Shown piece after piece: positions 34,637-44,673 of a stretch of 64,000 nt of DNA. The position numbers and the translations under genes were made by a program. Position 1 is the stretch's first letter. Each line of letters opens with the position of its first letter. The notes under the pieces are model-generated. The model saw only the letters and a program-made list of their open reading frames with translations, did no database searches and had not been told where the DNA came from. This stretch comes from Luteibacter sp. SG786 (GTDB lineage: Bacteria; Pseudomonadota; Gammaproteobacteria; Xanthomonadales; Rhodanobacteraceae), in NCBI RefSeq assembly GCF_011759605.1, contig NZ_JAAOYX010000001.1, forward strand, positions 248,001 through 312,000. Direction: 5' to 3'.

Positions 34637-37291
34637 GTGAATCACCGGATCAGCGCACTTTCCATGGCCATCATGGCCGGCCTGCTCGCCACGGGCAGCG
34701 CGATGGCACAGGATGCGGCTTCCCCCGCGCCCGCCACGAACACCCCCGCGAAGCCTGCCGCCGCAGCGCCTGCCCAGACCGATGCGCAGAACGCCGCGAG
34801 CCTCGAAGGCATCACCGTCACCGGCATCCGCGCGAGCTTGCAGAAGTCGCTCGACCTGAAGCGGAACTCCGACTCCATCGTCGACGCCATCTCGGCCGAG
34901 GACGTGGGCAAGTTCCCGGATACCAACGTTGCCGAATCGCTGTCGCACCTTCCGGGCATCAGCGTGGACCGCAACTTCGGCGAAGGCGACAAGGTCAGCA
35001 TCCTCGGCACGGACCCGGCGCTGAACCGCCTGCTGCTGAACGGCCAGACGCTCGCCTCCACCAACTGGACCTCCGATCCGAACAATCCGGACAGCCGCTC
35101 GTTCGACTACAGCCTGCTGACCTCCGAGATCATCGGCAACGCGCAGGTGTACAAGACCCCGCAGGCGAACATCGACGAAGGTTCGATCGGCGGTACCGTC
35201 ATCGTGAATACGCGCCGTCCGTTGGACCTCAAGGCCAACACGCTGACCGGCACGGTGAGCTACGGCTACAACGACCGCGCGGACACCGGCAAGCCGAACG
35301 CGTCGGTGCTCTACAGCTGGAAGAACAACGACAACACCTTCGGTGTGCTCGGTTCGCTGATGCACTCCGACCGCATCATCGACCGCCAGGGCACCGAGAT
35401 CTTCGGCTACCAGCGTGCCAACGATCCGACCGACACGAACCCCAACCACCAGTTCGCCCCGGGCGTGGTGCCGGCGGACCAGCAGCCGGTGTACCCGACC
35501 GCGATCAACACTGCCTGGTTCCAGCAGCGCCGCAAGCGCGATGGCGTGTCCACCGGTGTGCAGTGGAAGCCGAACGACAGCTTCGAGCTGAACTTCACCG
35601 GCCTCTACGTGACCGAGAAGTTCGACAACTACAACCAGAGCCGCTACGGCGACTGGTCGAGCTCCGCGCCGTACGCCACTTCCGCCAGCGTGAACAATGG
35701 CGTGATCACCAGCGCGTCGTACGGTCCGAACGCGCCGACCTATCTCGACGGCTATGAGCGCGAGTCCAAGGTCAATACCGGCACGGCGCAGCTGCGCGCC
35801 GATTGGCACGGCGACGGCTGGAACGCGTCCAGCCAGATCGGCTACACCGGTTCCACCGGCGGCTCCGAAGGCATCTGGAACGCCCAGGTGAAAAGCCTCG
35901 GCGGTTACGACTGGAACCTGGCCGGCGAGCATCCGCAGATCAACTATCACTTCGCGGACGACCCGTCGCAGGCCGTGCTCAACGGCGTGGGCTTCAGCCG
36001 TGCGCCTACCTATGACCGCGAACGCTACTTCCAGGCCGACTTCTCGCACGACGTCGCCTGGGGCCCGCTCAACCAGATCGAAGTGGGCGTGAAGGCCACC
36101 AACCATTACAACGGCCAGGACGCCTATGCGGCGCGCTTCCCGTCGCTCGCCGACATGGGCATCGCCGGCAACACGCTTGCCGACTTCGCCGGCGGCCAGA
36201 CCCCGGACGGCTTCCTCGGTGGCCTGAACGCCACGCCGGGCATGGCCAACTGGACCACCATCAGCAGGGGCGGCCTCAAGGACGGCGTGAACGCGCTCGT
36301 CGACCAGTACGGCGCGCCGGTCGATCCGAAGGCCACCTACGCCATCCAGGAACAGAACCGCGCGTTCTATATCCAGGGCGACTTCTCCGGCGACGACTAC
36401 CGCGGCAACCTGGGTGTGCGCTACTTCCGCACGCGCGACACCGTGGACGGTTTCAACTCGGTGGGCACCGACGCGTATGCGCCGGTGAACAAGCGCAGCG
36501 CGTACCACAACTGGCTGCCGTCGCTGAACATCGCCTACGACGTGGCGCCGGACCTCACGCTGCGTTTCGCATACGCGCAGACCATCGCCCGCCCGCGCTA
36601 CCAGCAGATGACCCCGTACGTGGCGCTCGACGACCGCACCCTCACCGGTTCGCGCGGCAACACCGACCTGGGTCCGTACAAGTCGACCAACTACGACTTC
36701 TCGGCCGAGTGGTACTTCTCCGAGAACAGCGTGCTGGCCGCGGAACTGTTCTTCCGCCGCATCTCCGGCTACATCCTCAACACGCAGGTGCTGGAAACCC
36801 AGTACAACCTGACCAACCAGCGCGACGACGTGTACCAGATGCAGGTGCCGATCAATGCCGGCGTAGCCAAGGTCAAGGGCGCGTCGATCAGCTACCAGCA
36901 GAACTTCGGGCTGGGCTTCGGCATGCTGGCGAACTACACCTACTCGGATGCGGACACCAGCAACGACTTCCCGCTGCCGTACAACTCGAAGAACTCGTTC
37001 AACCTGTCGCCGTTCTTCGAGCAGGGCCCGTGGAGCGCGCGCGTGACCTACAGCTGGCGCTCGTCGTACTTCACCTCGATCGCCGCGCTGCAGTCGCAGC
37101 AGATCACGGGTATCTTCAGGGAACTCGACGCTTCCGTCGGCTACCAGATCAACGACCATATGCGCATCTCGCTTGACGGCACCAACCTGCTCGACGAGAC
37201 CTACCAGGTCTACGACGACCGCCCGAGCCAGCCGCTCTACTCGTACAAGAACGGCCGTACGTACACGCTGTCGCTGGGCTTCAAGCTGTGA
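34637..37291 (+). CDS. TonB-dependent receptor of the mannoside-utilisation locus
   Basis: An 884-residue outer-membrane transporter. A signal peptide (to A-M-A-Q near residue 25) and an Ala/Pro linker lead to a TonB-box-like E-G-I-T-V-T-G. The plug domain (about residues 60-200, with V-A-E-S-L-S-H-L-P-G-I) and a barrel ending in aromatic L-S-L-G-F-K-L follow. The N-S-D-S-I-V-D-A-I-S-A-E-D-V-G-K-F-P-D-T-N pattern is typical of the sugar receptors of Xanthomonadales and Caulobacter. Start is GTG 34637 with an AGGAG site; the frame is open upstream but without signal sequence. Its stop overlaps the GH2 gene, so import of mannose-bearing glycans is inferred. Confidence 0.92.
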   Translation: MNHRISALSMAIMAGLLATGSAMAQDAASPAPATNTPAKPAAAAPAQTDAQNAASLEGITVTGIRASLQKSLDLKRNSDSIVDAISAEDVGKFPDTNVAESLSHLPGISVDRNFGEGDKVSILGTDPALNRLLLNGQTLASTNWTSDPNNPDSRSFDYSLLTSEIIGNAQVYKTPQANIDEGSIGGTVIVNTRRPLDLKANTLTGTVSYGYNDRADTGKPNASVLYSWKNNDNTFGVLGSLMHSDRIIDRQGTEIFGYQRANDPTDTNPNHQFAPGVVPADQQPVYPTAINTAWFQQRRKRDGVSTGVQWKPNDSFELNFTGLYVTEKFDNYNQSRYGDWSSSAPYATSASVNNGVITSASYGPNAPTYLDGYERESKVNTGTAQLRADWHGDGWNASSQIGYTGSTGGSEGIWNAQVKSLGGYDWNLAGEHPQINYHFADDPSQAVLNGVGFSRAPTYDRERYFQADFSHDVAWGPLNQIEVGVKATNHYNGQDAYAARFPSLADMGIAGNTLADFAGGQTPDGFLGGLNATPGMANWTTISRGGLKDGVNALVDQYGAPVDPKATYAIQEQNRAFYIQGDFSGDDYRGNLGVRYFRTRDTVDGFNSVGTDAYAPVNKRSAYHNWLPSLNIAYDVAPDLTLRFAYAQTIARPRYQQMTPYVALDDRTLTGSRGNTDLGPYKSTNYDFSAEWYFSENSVLAAELFFRRISGYILNTQVLETQYNLTNQRDDVYQMQVPINAGVAKVKGASISYQQNFGLGFGMLANYTYSDADTSNDFPLPYNSKNSFNLSPFFEQGPWSARVTYSWRSSYFTSIAALQSQQITGIFRELDASVGYQINDHMRISLDGTNLLDETYQVYDDRPSQPLYSYKNGRTYTLSLGFKL

Positions 37292-39915
37292 TGCGCCGCG
37301 CGTCGCTGGCACTGGTGTTCTGGCTTGCCGCCGGAGCGGCCAGCGCCAGCCCGCCGGAGGAGAAAGACCTTTCCTCCGGCTGGCGCTTCCGTCTGGCGCA
37401 AGGGACGGAAGCGGACGCGCACGCTGAACTGAAGGACTGGCTCCCGGCACAGGTGCCGGGAGCCGTCCAGACCGACCTCCTGGCGCTGAAACGGATCGAG
37501 GATCCGTTCTGGCGCGACAACGAGGCCGGCCTGCAATGGATCGGTCTTTCCGACTGGGATTACCGCCTGGACTTCGACGTGGATGCGGCCACCCTGGCAC
37601 GCGGCCACGTCGATCTCGTTTTCGACGGCCTCGACACGTTCGCCGAGGTCGCAATCAACGGCAAGAAGGTGCTGGTGGCGGACAACATGTTCCGCCAGTG
37701 GCGCGTGCCGGTGAAAGGCAACCTGCGCAAGGGCGCCAACACGCTGGATGTGCATCTGCAGTCGCCCATCGCGCGCCTGCTGCCCTGGCTCATGAAGCAG
37801 CCGTACTCGCTGCCGGGCGAATTCGATTCCGCCTTCGGCGACGAACCCAAGGGCAAGCAAACCTCCAATTACGTGCGCAAGGCCAATTATCAGTACGGTT
37901 GGGATTGGGGCCCTCGCTACGTCACCCTCGGCATCTGGCGGCCGGTGCGGCTGGAAAGCTGGGACAACACCCGGCTTGCCGACTTCCACGTTGCCCAGAG
38001 CCATGTGGATGCCGACAACGCCAGACTCGACGCGCAGTTCGACCTCCGCGCGGACAAGGGCGGCCCGGTTACGCTCAAGATCGACTGGACAGCCCCCGAC
38101 GGCACTCGCGGCCACGAGGAGCGCGGCGTAACCCTCGCCAAGGGCGAGAACCACGTGTCCCTGCCCGTGTCGATCGCGCACCCGCAACGCTGGTGGCCGG
38201 TCGGTTACGGTGAGCCGAACCTCTACCGCTTCCACGCCGAAGTCGCCGCCGACGGTGCCACCGTCGCCAGCGCGGACCGCGAGACGGGCCTGCGCACGGT
38301 GGAATTGCGCCGCGAGAAGGACCAGTGGGGCAGGGGCTTCGCCTTCGTCGTGAATGGCGTGCCCATCTTCGCCAAGGGCGCCAACCTCATTCCGTTCGAC
38401 AGTTTCCCGACGCGCGTGACGCCGCAGCGCATGGAGGCGATCCTCCATTCCGCGAAAGACGCCAACATGAACATGCTGCGCATGTGGGGCGGCGGCACCT
38501 ACCAGGACGACGCCTTTTACGCGGCCGCCGATCGCCTCGGCATCATGATCTGGCAGGACTTCATGTACGGCGGCGCCATCACGCCGTACGACCCGGCTTT
38601 CCGCGAAAACGCGCGCATCGAGGCGGTAGAGCAGGTCACGCGCCTGCGCGATCATCCGTCCATCGTACTGTGGGCCGGCAACAACGAAGTGCAGACCGGC
38701 TGGGACGACTGGCCGGACCGGCAGGACTTCCGCAAGTTCGTCAACGCGGACGAAGTGAAGCGCATCGACGACGGCATGCGCGAACTCTTCGGCACGACCC
38801 TGCGCAAGGTCGTGAATGACCTCTCGCCGGAGGTGCCGTACTGGGCCAGTTCGCCCAGTACCGACTACGAAGGGCCCGCCAACGTCGAGAACGACGGCGA
38901 CTTCCACTACTGGAAAGTGTGGTCGGGTTCCGAGCCGATCTCGCACTACCTGGACGTGACGCCGCGCTTCCAGTCGGAATACGGCCTGCAGTCGTTCCCC
39001 GTGATGGCGACCATCAAGGCGTTCGCGTCCGAGGGCGACATGCAGCCCGAATCGAAGGTGATGCGCGCGCACCAGAAGTTCGCCAACGGCGACGGCAACC
39101 AGCGCCTGTTGTTGTACATCCGTCAGGAGTACGGCGAACCGAAGGACTTCCCGTCCTTCGTGTACCTGAGCCAGGTGATGCAGGCCGAAGGCATCGAGCT
39201 TGCCGCCGAACACCTTCGCAGCGCGCGGCCACGCAGCATGGGCTCGCTCTACTGGCAGTTGAACGACGTATGGCCCGGTGCCTCATGGGCCAGCGTCGAT
39301 TATTTCAATCGCTGGAAGGCGCTGCAGTTCCATGCGAAGCGCTTCTACGCCCCCGTGGATGTGGTGCCCCTGCGTCGCGACGGCACGACCGAGGTCTTCG
39401 CCGTATCCGATCGCACCACCGACTTCGCCGCCACGCTCCGTACCCGTGTGTACGACATGGGCGGCAAGCTGCTGCGCGAGTCCAGCCAGCCGGTGAATGC
39501 GAAGGCGCTTTCCAGCATCAAGGCGACGACGGTAGGCGACGCAGTGCTTCTGAAGGGTGCCGATCCCCGCAAGACCGTGGTGTCGTTCGACCTGCTGGAG
39601 CAAGGCAACGTCGTGGCGCACCACCTGCTCTACTTCGGCGCGGCCCGCACGCTGGCCCTGCCGAAACCCGAGCTTTCCAGCACCCTTCGCAAGAGCGCGA
39701 ACGGATACGTCCTCACCGTATCGGCGAAGCGCCTTGCGCGCGCCGTATGGGTGGATACCGGCGACCTCGACGTGCGCCTCGACAGGAATGCATTCGACCT
39801 GTTGCCGGGCGAGAAGGTCGACATCGCGATCGATGGCAAGGTGGACATCGATGCGCTTCGCCATGCTTTGACGTTACGCTCGCTTGTCGACGCCCTGAAG
39901 GAGACCACGCCGTGA
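37291..39915 (+). CDS. Beta-mannosidase, glycoside hydrolase family 2
   Basis: The 874-residue enzyme has a signal peptide (residues 1-20), an N-terminal jelly-roll sugar-binding domain (W-R-F ... W-I-G-L-S-D-W-D-Y), an immunoglobulin-like middle domain and a TIM barrel. The acid/base glutamate is E466 in A-G-N-N-E and the nucleophile E563 in S-E-Y-G, both correct for GH2 mannosidases. It would remove the Man-beta-1,4-GlcNAc mannose of N-glycan cores or act on manno-oligosaccharides. ATG overlaps the receptor stop (TGATG); its own stop overlaps the GH125 gene. Confidence 0.93.
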   Translation: MRRASLALVFWLAAGAASASPPEEKDLSSGWRFRLAQGTEADAHAELKDWLPAQVPGAVQTDLLALKRIEDPFWRDNEAGLQWIGLSDWDYRLDFDVDAATLARGHVDLVFDGLDTFAEVAINGKKVLVADNMFRQWRVPVKGNLRKGANTLDVHLQSPIARLLPWLMKQPYSLPGEFDSAFGDEPKGKQTSNYVRKANYQYGWDWGPRYVTLGIWRPVRLESWDNTRLADFHVAQSHVDADNARLDAQFDLRADKGGPVTLKIDWTAPDGTRGHEERGVTLAKGENHVSLPVSIAHPQRWWPVGYGEPNLYRFHAEVAADGATVASADRETGLRTVELRREKDQWGRGFAFVVNGVPIFAKGANLIPFDSFPTRVTPQRMEAILHSAKDANMNMLRMWGGGTYQDDAFYAAADRLGIMIWQDFMYGGAITPYDPAFRENARIEAVEQVTRLRDHPSIVLWAGNNEVQTGWDDWPDRQDFRKFVNADEVKRIDDGMRELFGTTLRKVVNDLSPEVPYWASSPSTDYEGPANVENDGDFHYWKVWSGSEPISHYLDVTPRFQSEYGLQSFPVMATIKAFASEGDMQPESKVMRAHQKFANGDGNQRLLLYIRQEYGEPKDFPSFVYLSQVMQAEGIELAAEHLRSARPRSMGSLYWQLNDVWPGASWASVDYFNRWKALQFHAKRFYAPVDVVPLRRDGTTEVFAVSDRTTDFAATLRTRVYDMGGKLLRESSQPVNAKALSSIKATTVGDAVLLKGADPRKTVVSFDLLEQGNVVAHHLLYFGAARTLALPKPELSSTLRKSANGYVLTVSAKRLARAVWVDTGDLDVRLDRNAFDLLPGEKVDIAIDGKVDIDALRHALTLRSLVDALKETTP

Positions 39916-41336
39916 ATCCCAATCGCCGCAACCTCGTGAAGTGGCTGTCCCTCGTGCCGACCGCGGCCGTGCTCGGCGGTGGCGGCATGGCCGCCGTGGC
40001 GGCCCCCCGCTTTCCGAGCAAGCGACCGCCGGTGGGCAAGCGCAAGTTCACCAGCGAAGCGGTGGAAGCGCTGATCGCGAAGACGAAGAAGAAGATCAAG
40101 GACCCGGAACTCGCCTGGTTGTTCGAGAACTGCTTCCCGAACACGCTCGACACCACCGTGGAAGTGGGCCGTCTGGACGGTTACGAAGACACGTTCGTCG
40201 TGACCGGCGACATCGATGCGATGTGGCTGCGCGACTCTTCGGCCCAGGTGTGGCCGTACCTGCCGCTCGTGACGAAAGACGAGGCACTGCGCAAGCTCTT
40301 CCGCGGCCTCATCCGCCGGCAGGCGCGCTGCATTTCCATCGATCCTTACGCCAACGCGTTCCTCCCCGATCCGAAGGGCAAGAGCAAGCTCGACTGGGCG
40401 CAATCCGATTTGCCCATGCTGCCCGGCGTGGGGGAGCGGAAATGGGAGATCGACTCGCTCTGCTATCCGGTGCGGTTGGCGCACGGTTATTGGCAGGCGA
40501 CGGGCGACCGCGAACCGTTCGACGAATCCTGGCGCGCGGCCACGCGACGCATCCTCGAGACCTTCCGCGAGCAGCAGCGCAAGGACGGCCACGGGCCGTA
40601 CCACTTCCTGCGCACCTCGCCGAAACCCACCGAAAGCCAGTTCCTGGACGGCTACGGCCAGCCCACGCGGCCGGTGGGCATGATCCACGCGATGTTCCGT
40701 CCGTCGGACGACGCGACGGTGTACGCGTTCAACATTCCGGGCAACCTCTTCGCCGTGGTGACGCTGCGCCGCCTGGCGCAGATGCACGCCACGCTGTACG
40801 GCGACCAGGTCTTCGCCGGGGAGTGCAATGCCATGGCCGACGAGGTGGCTGCCGCGGTGGAGAAATACGGCACCATCGCCGACAACTCCGGCGACTACTG
40901 GGCCTACGAAGTCGACGGCTACGGCAACAGCCTGTTCATGGACGATGCCAACGTGCCGAGCCTGCTCTCCCTGCCGTATCTGGAGTGCACGCCGCACGAC
41001 GCACGCTACGCGCGTACCCGCGCGAAGGTGTGGAGCATGGACAACCCGTATTTCTTCAAGGGTAGCGCGGGCGAAGGCATCGGTGGCCCCCATGAGGGCC
41101 TGCGCATGATCTGGCCCATGTCCATCATGATGAAGGCATTCACCACGGACGACACCGCGGAAATCCGCCAGTGCCTGCACTGGCTGAAAACCACCCACGC
41201 GGGCACCGGCTTCATGCACGAGGCCTTCGACCAGGACGACCCGAAGCAGTTCACGCGTTCGTGGTTCGCCTGGGCCAACACGTTGTTCGGCGAGCTGGTG
41301 GTTCACCTCGCCGACAAGCACCCCGATACCCTGTAA
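39912..41336 (+). CDS. Exo-alpha-1,6-mannosidase, glycoside hydrolase family 125
   Basis: The 474-residue protein has the family hallmark [11 protein letters not shown] near residue 98 and C-terminal H-E-A-F-D ... [12 protein letters not shown]125 enzymes are metal-independent, inverting alpha-1,6-mannosidases. The N-terminus N-R-R-N-L-V-K-W-L then a hydrophobic Gly/Ala stretch looks like a Tat signal. The GTG start overlaps the GH2 stop by four bases (GTGA). With GH2 and GH92 it would strip different mannose linkages from one glycan. Confidence 0.93.
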   Translation: MNPNRRNLVKWLSLVPTAAVLGGGGMAAVAAPRFPSKRPPVGKRKFTSEAVEALIAKTKKKIKDPELAWLFENCFPNTLDTTVEVGRLDGYEDTFVVTGDIDAMWLRDSSAQVWPYLPLVTKDEALRKLFRGLIRRQARCISIDPYANAFLPDPKGKSKLDWAQSDLPMLPGVGERKWEIDSLCYPVRLAHGYWQATGDREPFDESWRAATRRILETFREQQRKDGHGPYHFLRTSPKPTESQFLDGYGQPTRPVGMIHAMFRPSDDATVYAFNIPGNLFAVVTLRRLAQMHATLYGDQVFAGECNAMADEVAAAVEKYGTIADNSGDYWAYEVDGYGNSLFMDDANVPSLLSLPYLECTPHDARYARTRAKVWSMDNPYFFKGSAGEGIGGPHEGLRMIWPMSIMMKAFTTDDTAEIRQCLHWLKTTHAGTGFMHEAFDQDDPKQFTRSWFAWANTLFGELVVHLADKHPDTL

Positions 41337-41349
41337 CTGGAGCGAATGC

Positions 41350-43785
41350 ATGGTTACCCGTCGACGTTTTCTGCAAGGGATGGCCGCCGTCACGGCCATT
41401 GGTCAGCTCGGCTCCCTCTCCGCGCTGGCCGATGGTGTGCAGGAAGGCCTCAAGACACCCGCACCCGGCGGCGGCACCGCCGGGGCGGGTGTGCTGCGTT
41501 ACGTCGACGTTTTCGTCGGCACGGGCGGCCACGGTCACACCTATCCCGGTGCGACGCGGCCGTTCGGCATGGTGCAGCTCAGCCCCGACACGTACAACGC
41601 GCAGTGGGACGGCTCCTCGGGGTACCACCAGGGCGATGGCTCGATCATGGGCTTCTCGCACACCCACCTGTCGGGCACCGGCGCGTCCGACATGCTCGAC
41701 TTCCTGGTCATGCCATCGATGGGCCCGGTGCTGCTGCAGCCGGGCGATCGCGACTATGACGGCGTGAACTACGTGTCGCGCTTCGACGCGCAGAAGATGA
41801 GCGGCGACAAGGCGCCGAAGGGCTACAAGACCGGCGTGAAGGGCTACCGCTCGCACTACACCGGCGAGCAGGCCCATCCCGGGTATTACCGCGCCAAGCT
41901 CACCCGCTTTGACATCCTCGCCGAGCTGACGGCCACGCTCCGCGCCGGCATGCATCGCTACACCTTCGGCAAGGACGGCGACGCGCACCTGCTCATCGAC
42001 CTCACGCACGGCTTCGCCGACGCGATGGACAAGCCGGCGAAGGTGACCGACGCCGAACTTACCCTGGTCGGCAACGACACGCTCGTGGGCGGCCGTCGCG
42101 TGTGGCAGTGGGCCAGCGGGCGCGTCATCTACTTCGCCATGAAGGTATCCCGGCCGATAGCGAGCGCCACCTTCTACTCGGAGGACAAGGCGCTGCCCAA
42201 GGGAAGCACCACCGCCAAGGGCGACCACCTGAAGGCCGCGCTGCATTTCGACAAGGCCTCGTCGGAACCCCTGCTCGTGAAGGTGGGCATCTCCGGCGTG
42301 GATATCGACGGCGCCATGCGCAATCTCGACGGCGAAATGCCGGCTTGGGACTTCGACGGCATTCGCGCCTCGGCCGAGGCGGAGTGGGAGCGCGAGCTCT
42401 CGAAGATCCGCATCGACTCCACGTCCGACAAGATCAAGCGCACGTTCTACAGTTCGCTGTACCACACCATGCTGGCGCCCACCGTCTTCAGCGACATCGA
42501 CGGGCGTTACCGCGGCATGGACAAGGCGGTGCACACGCTGCCGCAAGGGCGGCACAACTACAGCACCTATTCGCTGTGGGACACCTATCGCGCCGAGCAC
42601 CCGTTGCTCACGCTCTACCAGTCCGACCGTGTGCCCGACCTCGTGGACGGCATCGTGCGCAATGCGGTGGAAAGCCCCAGCGGTGCGCCCGTGTGGCCCC
42701 TGCAAGGTATCGAGACGGTCTGCATGATCGGCTACCACTCCGCTGTCGTGGTGGCCGAGGCGCAGGCGAAGGGCTTTGCCGGCATCGATTACGCGAAAGC
42801 CTGGCCTGTCTTCCGCCGCCGCGCCATGCAGGACGATTATTTCGGGCTCACCTACTACCGCAAGCTGGGCTTCATTCCCAGCGACAAGGAAGGCGAGGCC
42901 GTGAGCAAGACGCTCGAATACGCGTACGACGACTGGGCGGTGGCGCACATGGCCGATGCGCTGGGCCATGCCGACGATGCCGCGGCACTGCGCAAGCAGT
43001 CGAAAAACTACGCCAACGTGTTCGACAAGAACACGCAATTCGTTCGTCCCCGTGCGGAAGACGGCACGTGGATCGAACCGTTCGATCCGGTCTCCATCGG
43101 CCATTCGGACCGGTGGCGCGATTTCACCGAATCCAACGCCTGGCAGGCGACGTTCCTGAACCAGCACGACCTCTACAACTACATGGCGCTCTTCGGTGGG
43201 GAAGAGGCCTTCGAGAAGAAACTCGACGGTCTGTTCAACGCCGAGCCCATCCTGCCGGACAACGCGCCGCCGGACATCGCGGGCCTGATCGGCCAGTACG
43301 CGTTCGGCAACGAGCCGGGCCACCACGTGCCCTATCTCTATGCGTACACCGGCTCGCACCACAAGACGCAGGCGCGCGTGCGCATGCTCCTGGAGACCAT
43401 GTACCTGCCCGAGCCCGACGGCCTTGCCGGCAACGAGGACTGCGGCCAGATGAGCGCCTGGTACGTCCTGAGCGCCATGGGCCTTTATTCTGTCGATCCG
43501 GTGAGCACGAACTATGTGTTCGGCAGCCCGATCCTGGATCGCGCGGAAGTACAGGTGGGCAACGGCCGCACCCTGGTCGTCGAGACGAAGGACAACGGCC
43601 CCGGTCGCGCCTATATCCAGTCGGTGACCTGGAACGGCAAGCCATGGACGAAGAGCTGGATACCGCACAAGGAACTCGCCGCCGGCGGCACGCTCAGCTT
43701 CGTGATGGGCGATACGCCCAACCCGAATTTCGGCAAGGCGCCGGCGGACCGCCCGCCGTCGTTCGGGGAGCAGGCCAAGGCGTAA
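41350..43785 (+). CDS. Alpha-1,2-mannosidase, glycoside hydrolase family 92
   Basis: The 811-residue calcium-dependent enzyme has a Tat signal (T-R-R-R-F-L-Q, residues 3-9). The N-terminal GH92 motif V-G-T-G-G-H-G-H-T-Y-P-G near residue 55 and the C-terminal G-N-E-P-G-H-H-V-P-Y-L-Y and N-E-D-C-G-Q-M-S-A-W-Y are all present. GH92 enzymes trim alpha-1,2- (some alpha-1,3/1,4-) mannose from high-mannose N-glycans or yeast mannan. It lies 13 bases after GH125 and is the last gene of the locus. Confidence 0.95.
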   Translation: MVTRRRFLQGMAAVTAIGQLGSLSALADGVQEGLKTPAPGGGTAGAGVLRYVDVFVGTGGHGHTYPGATRPFGMVQLSPDTYNAQWDGSSGYHQGDGSIMGFSHTHLSGTGASDMLDFLVMPSMGPVLLQPGDRDYDGVNYVSRFDAQKMSGDKAPKGYKTGVKGYRSHYTGEQAHPGYYRAKLTRFDILAELTATLRAGMHRYTFGKDGDAHLLIDLTHGFADAMDKPAKVTDAELTLVGNDTLVGGRRVWQWASGRVIYFAMKVSRPIASATFYSEDKALPKGSTTAKGDHLKAALHFDKASSEPLLVKVGISGVDIDGAMRNLDGEMPAWDFDGIRASAEAEWERELSKIRIDSTSDKIKRTFYSSLYHTMLAPTVFSDIDGRYRGMDKAVHTLPQGRHNYSTYSLWDTYRAEHPLLTLYQSDRVPDLVDGIVRNAVESPSGAPVWPLQGIETVCMIGYHSAVVVAEAQAKGFAGIDYAKAWPVFRRRAMQDDYFGLTYYRKLGFIPSDKEGEAVSKTLEYAYDDWAVAHMADALGHADDAAALRKQSKNYANVFDKNTQFVRPRAEDGTWIEPFDPVSIGHSDRWRDFTESNAWQATFLNQHDLYNYMALFGGEEAFEKKLDGLFNAEPILPDNAPPDIAGLIGQYAFGNEPGHHVPYLYAYTGSHHKTQARVRMLLETMYLPEPDGLAGNEDCGQMSAWYVLSAMGLYSVDPVSTNYVFGSPILDRAEVQVGNGRTLVVETKDNGPGRAYIQSVTWNGKPWTKSWIPHKELAAGGTLSFVMGDTPNPNFGKAPADRPPSFGEQAKA

Positions 43786-43874
43786 GCCGGAATCGGCACG
43801 TTCACGAGCGATAGACCCCGATGGCGACACTCTGCCCCGGCCGGGAGGACCCGGCAGGGATGGGGGGTGGTGAC

Positions 43875-44309
43875 ATGTCGTACGTGGGGCGTATGTATTT
43901 TCGGCTGTATCTGCCTGCGGGGCTGGCACTGGCCGGCGGTGCCATCGGCGCCGCCGCCCTCAAGGCCGTGCAGCCGGCGCCGGGCGGCCTGGGCACGCTG
44001 TCGCTCTATTCGAACCTGCCCGCGTGGGCTTTTGCCGCGGGGATCGCGCTCGCACTGGCCATCGCCGGCGTCCAGACGGTCAGGCTACGGCTGTGGGATC
44101 GCGGCGCGATCCCGGGCTGCTATGTGTGCGGCTGTCTGTTGGCCCCGCCACGCGCGGCGAGGCATGGGCTTGGCATGGCACGCCGGTGTCTGGGTTGCGG
44201 GAAACTCCATGGCGTGAACCATTACCGGCTCATGCCACGCTTGGTGCCCCTGCCGGTGGCCGTGAAGGGCGCGGCCGATGCGGTCAGGAGCGTACGTTCG
44301 TCACCGTGA
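43875..44309 (+). CDS. Small membrane protein with CxxC pairs, unknown function
   Basis: From ATG 43875 the product has 144 residues: two hydrophobic helices (about residues 11-30 and 47-67), then a basic cytoplasmic-looking tail with C-Y-V-C and C-L-G-C pairs about 24 residues apart, a plausible zinc ribbon. No family is recognised. ATG 43821 and 43860 are alternative starts. The last 26 bases overlap the convergent small gene on the other strand. It is unrelated by sequence to the mannosidase locus. Confidence 0.6.
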   Translation: MSYVGRMYFRLYLPAGLALAGGAIGAAALKAVQPAPGGLGTLSLYSNLPAWAFAAGIALALAIAGVQTVRLRLWDRGAIPGCYVCGCLLAPPRAARHGLGMARRCLGCGKLHGVNHYRLMPRLVPLPVAVKGAADAVRSVRSSP

Positions 44310-44493
44310 TGCGGTGAGCCACGCGCTCGAGCAGCGCACGCAGCGCCTCGGCGTCTTCCAGGGAGGTGTTTTCCTCCAGGGACAGCCACAGGGTGTCGCC
44401 CGAGAGGCCGTGAACCTTCTCGTTGAACTCGATTTCGATGGCGACCTTGCCGCCGGGCTGGACCACCGACACGGCGAAATTACGTTGCTGCAC
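44284..44493 (-). CDS. Small acidic protein of unknown function
   Basis: A 69-residue product starting at GTG 44493. The N-terminal half (A-V-S-V-V-Q-P-G-G-K-V-A-I-E-I-E-F) is beta-strand-like with alternating hydrophobics. The C-terminal half (L-E-D-A-E-A-L-R-A-L-L-E-R-V) is a good amphipathic helix, so a small folded protein is plausible. No motif identifies it. It overlaps the end of the convergent upstream gene by 26 bases and lies downstream of cfa on the same strand after a 180-base gap. Confidence 0.55.
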   Translation of the reverse strand: MQQRNFAVSVVQPGGKVAIEIEFNEKVHGLSGDTLWLSLEENTSLEDAEALRALLERVAHRITVTNVRS

Positions 44494-44673
44494 GCCTTCA
44501 ATTCCCTGGTGAATGTTCGAGTGACTGGAGCCGCATTTTAGCCGGCCACGGAGGAAAGTGCTGTCCCCAGCCAGGAATCTCCGCGGAGGGCGCTTTCATG
44601 CGTCCCCAGGATCGCCGGCGTGGGCCTGGACGGGTGAGCAGGTTCCGGCAACGCCGTGAAAGCGCCCCGGCAG

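Noticed and set aside
34409-37654. A 1081-residue open frame on the minus strand across the TonB receptor gene
   Set aside because: It is an antisense shadow produced by high third-position GC. It has no ribosome site or domain, while the plus strand encodes a complete receptor.
39630-41399. A 589-residue minus-strand frame across GH2/GH125
   Set aside because: It has no recognisable domain and is mirror sequence of well-supported glycosidase genes.
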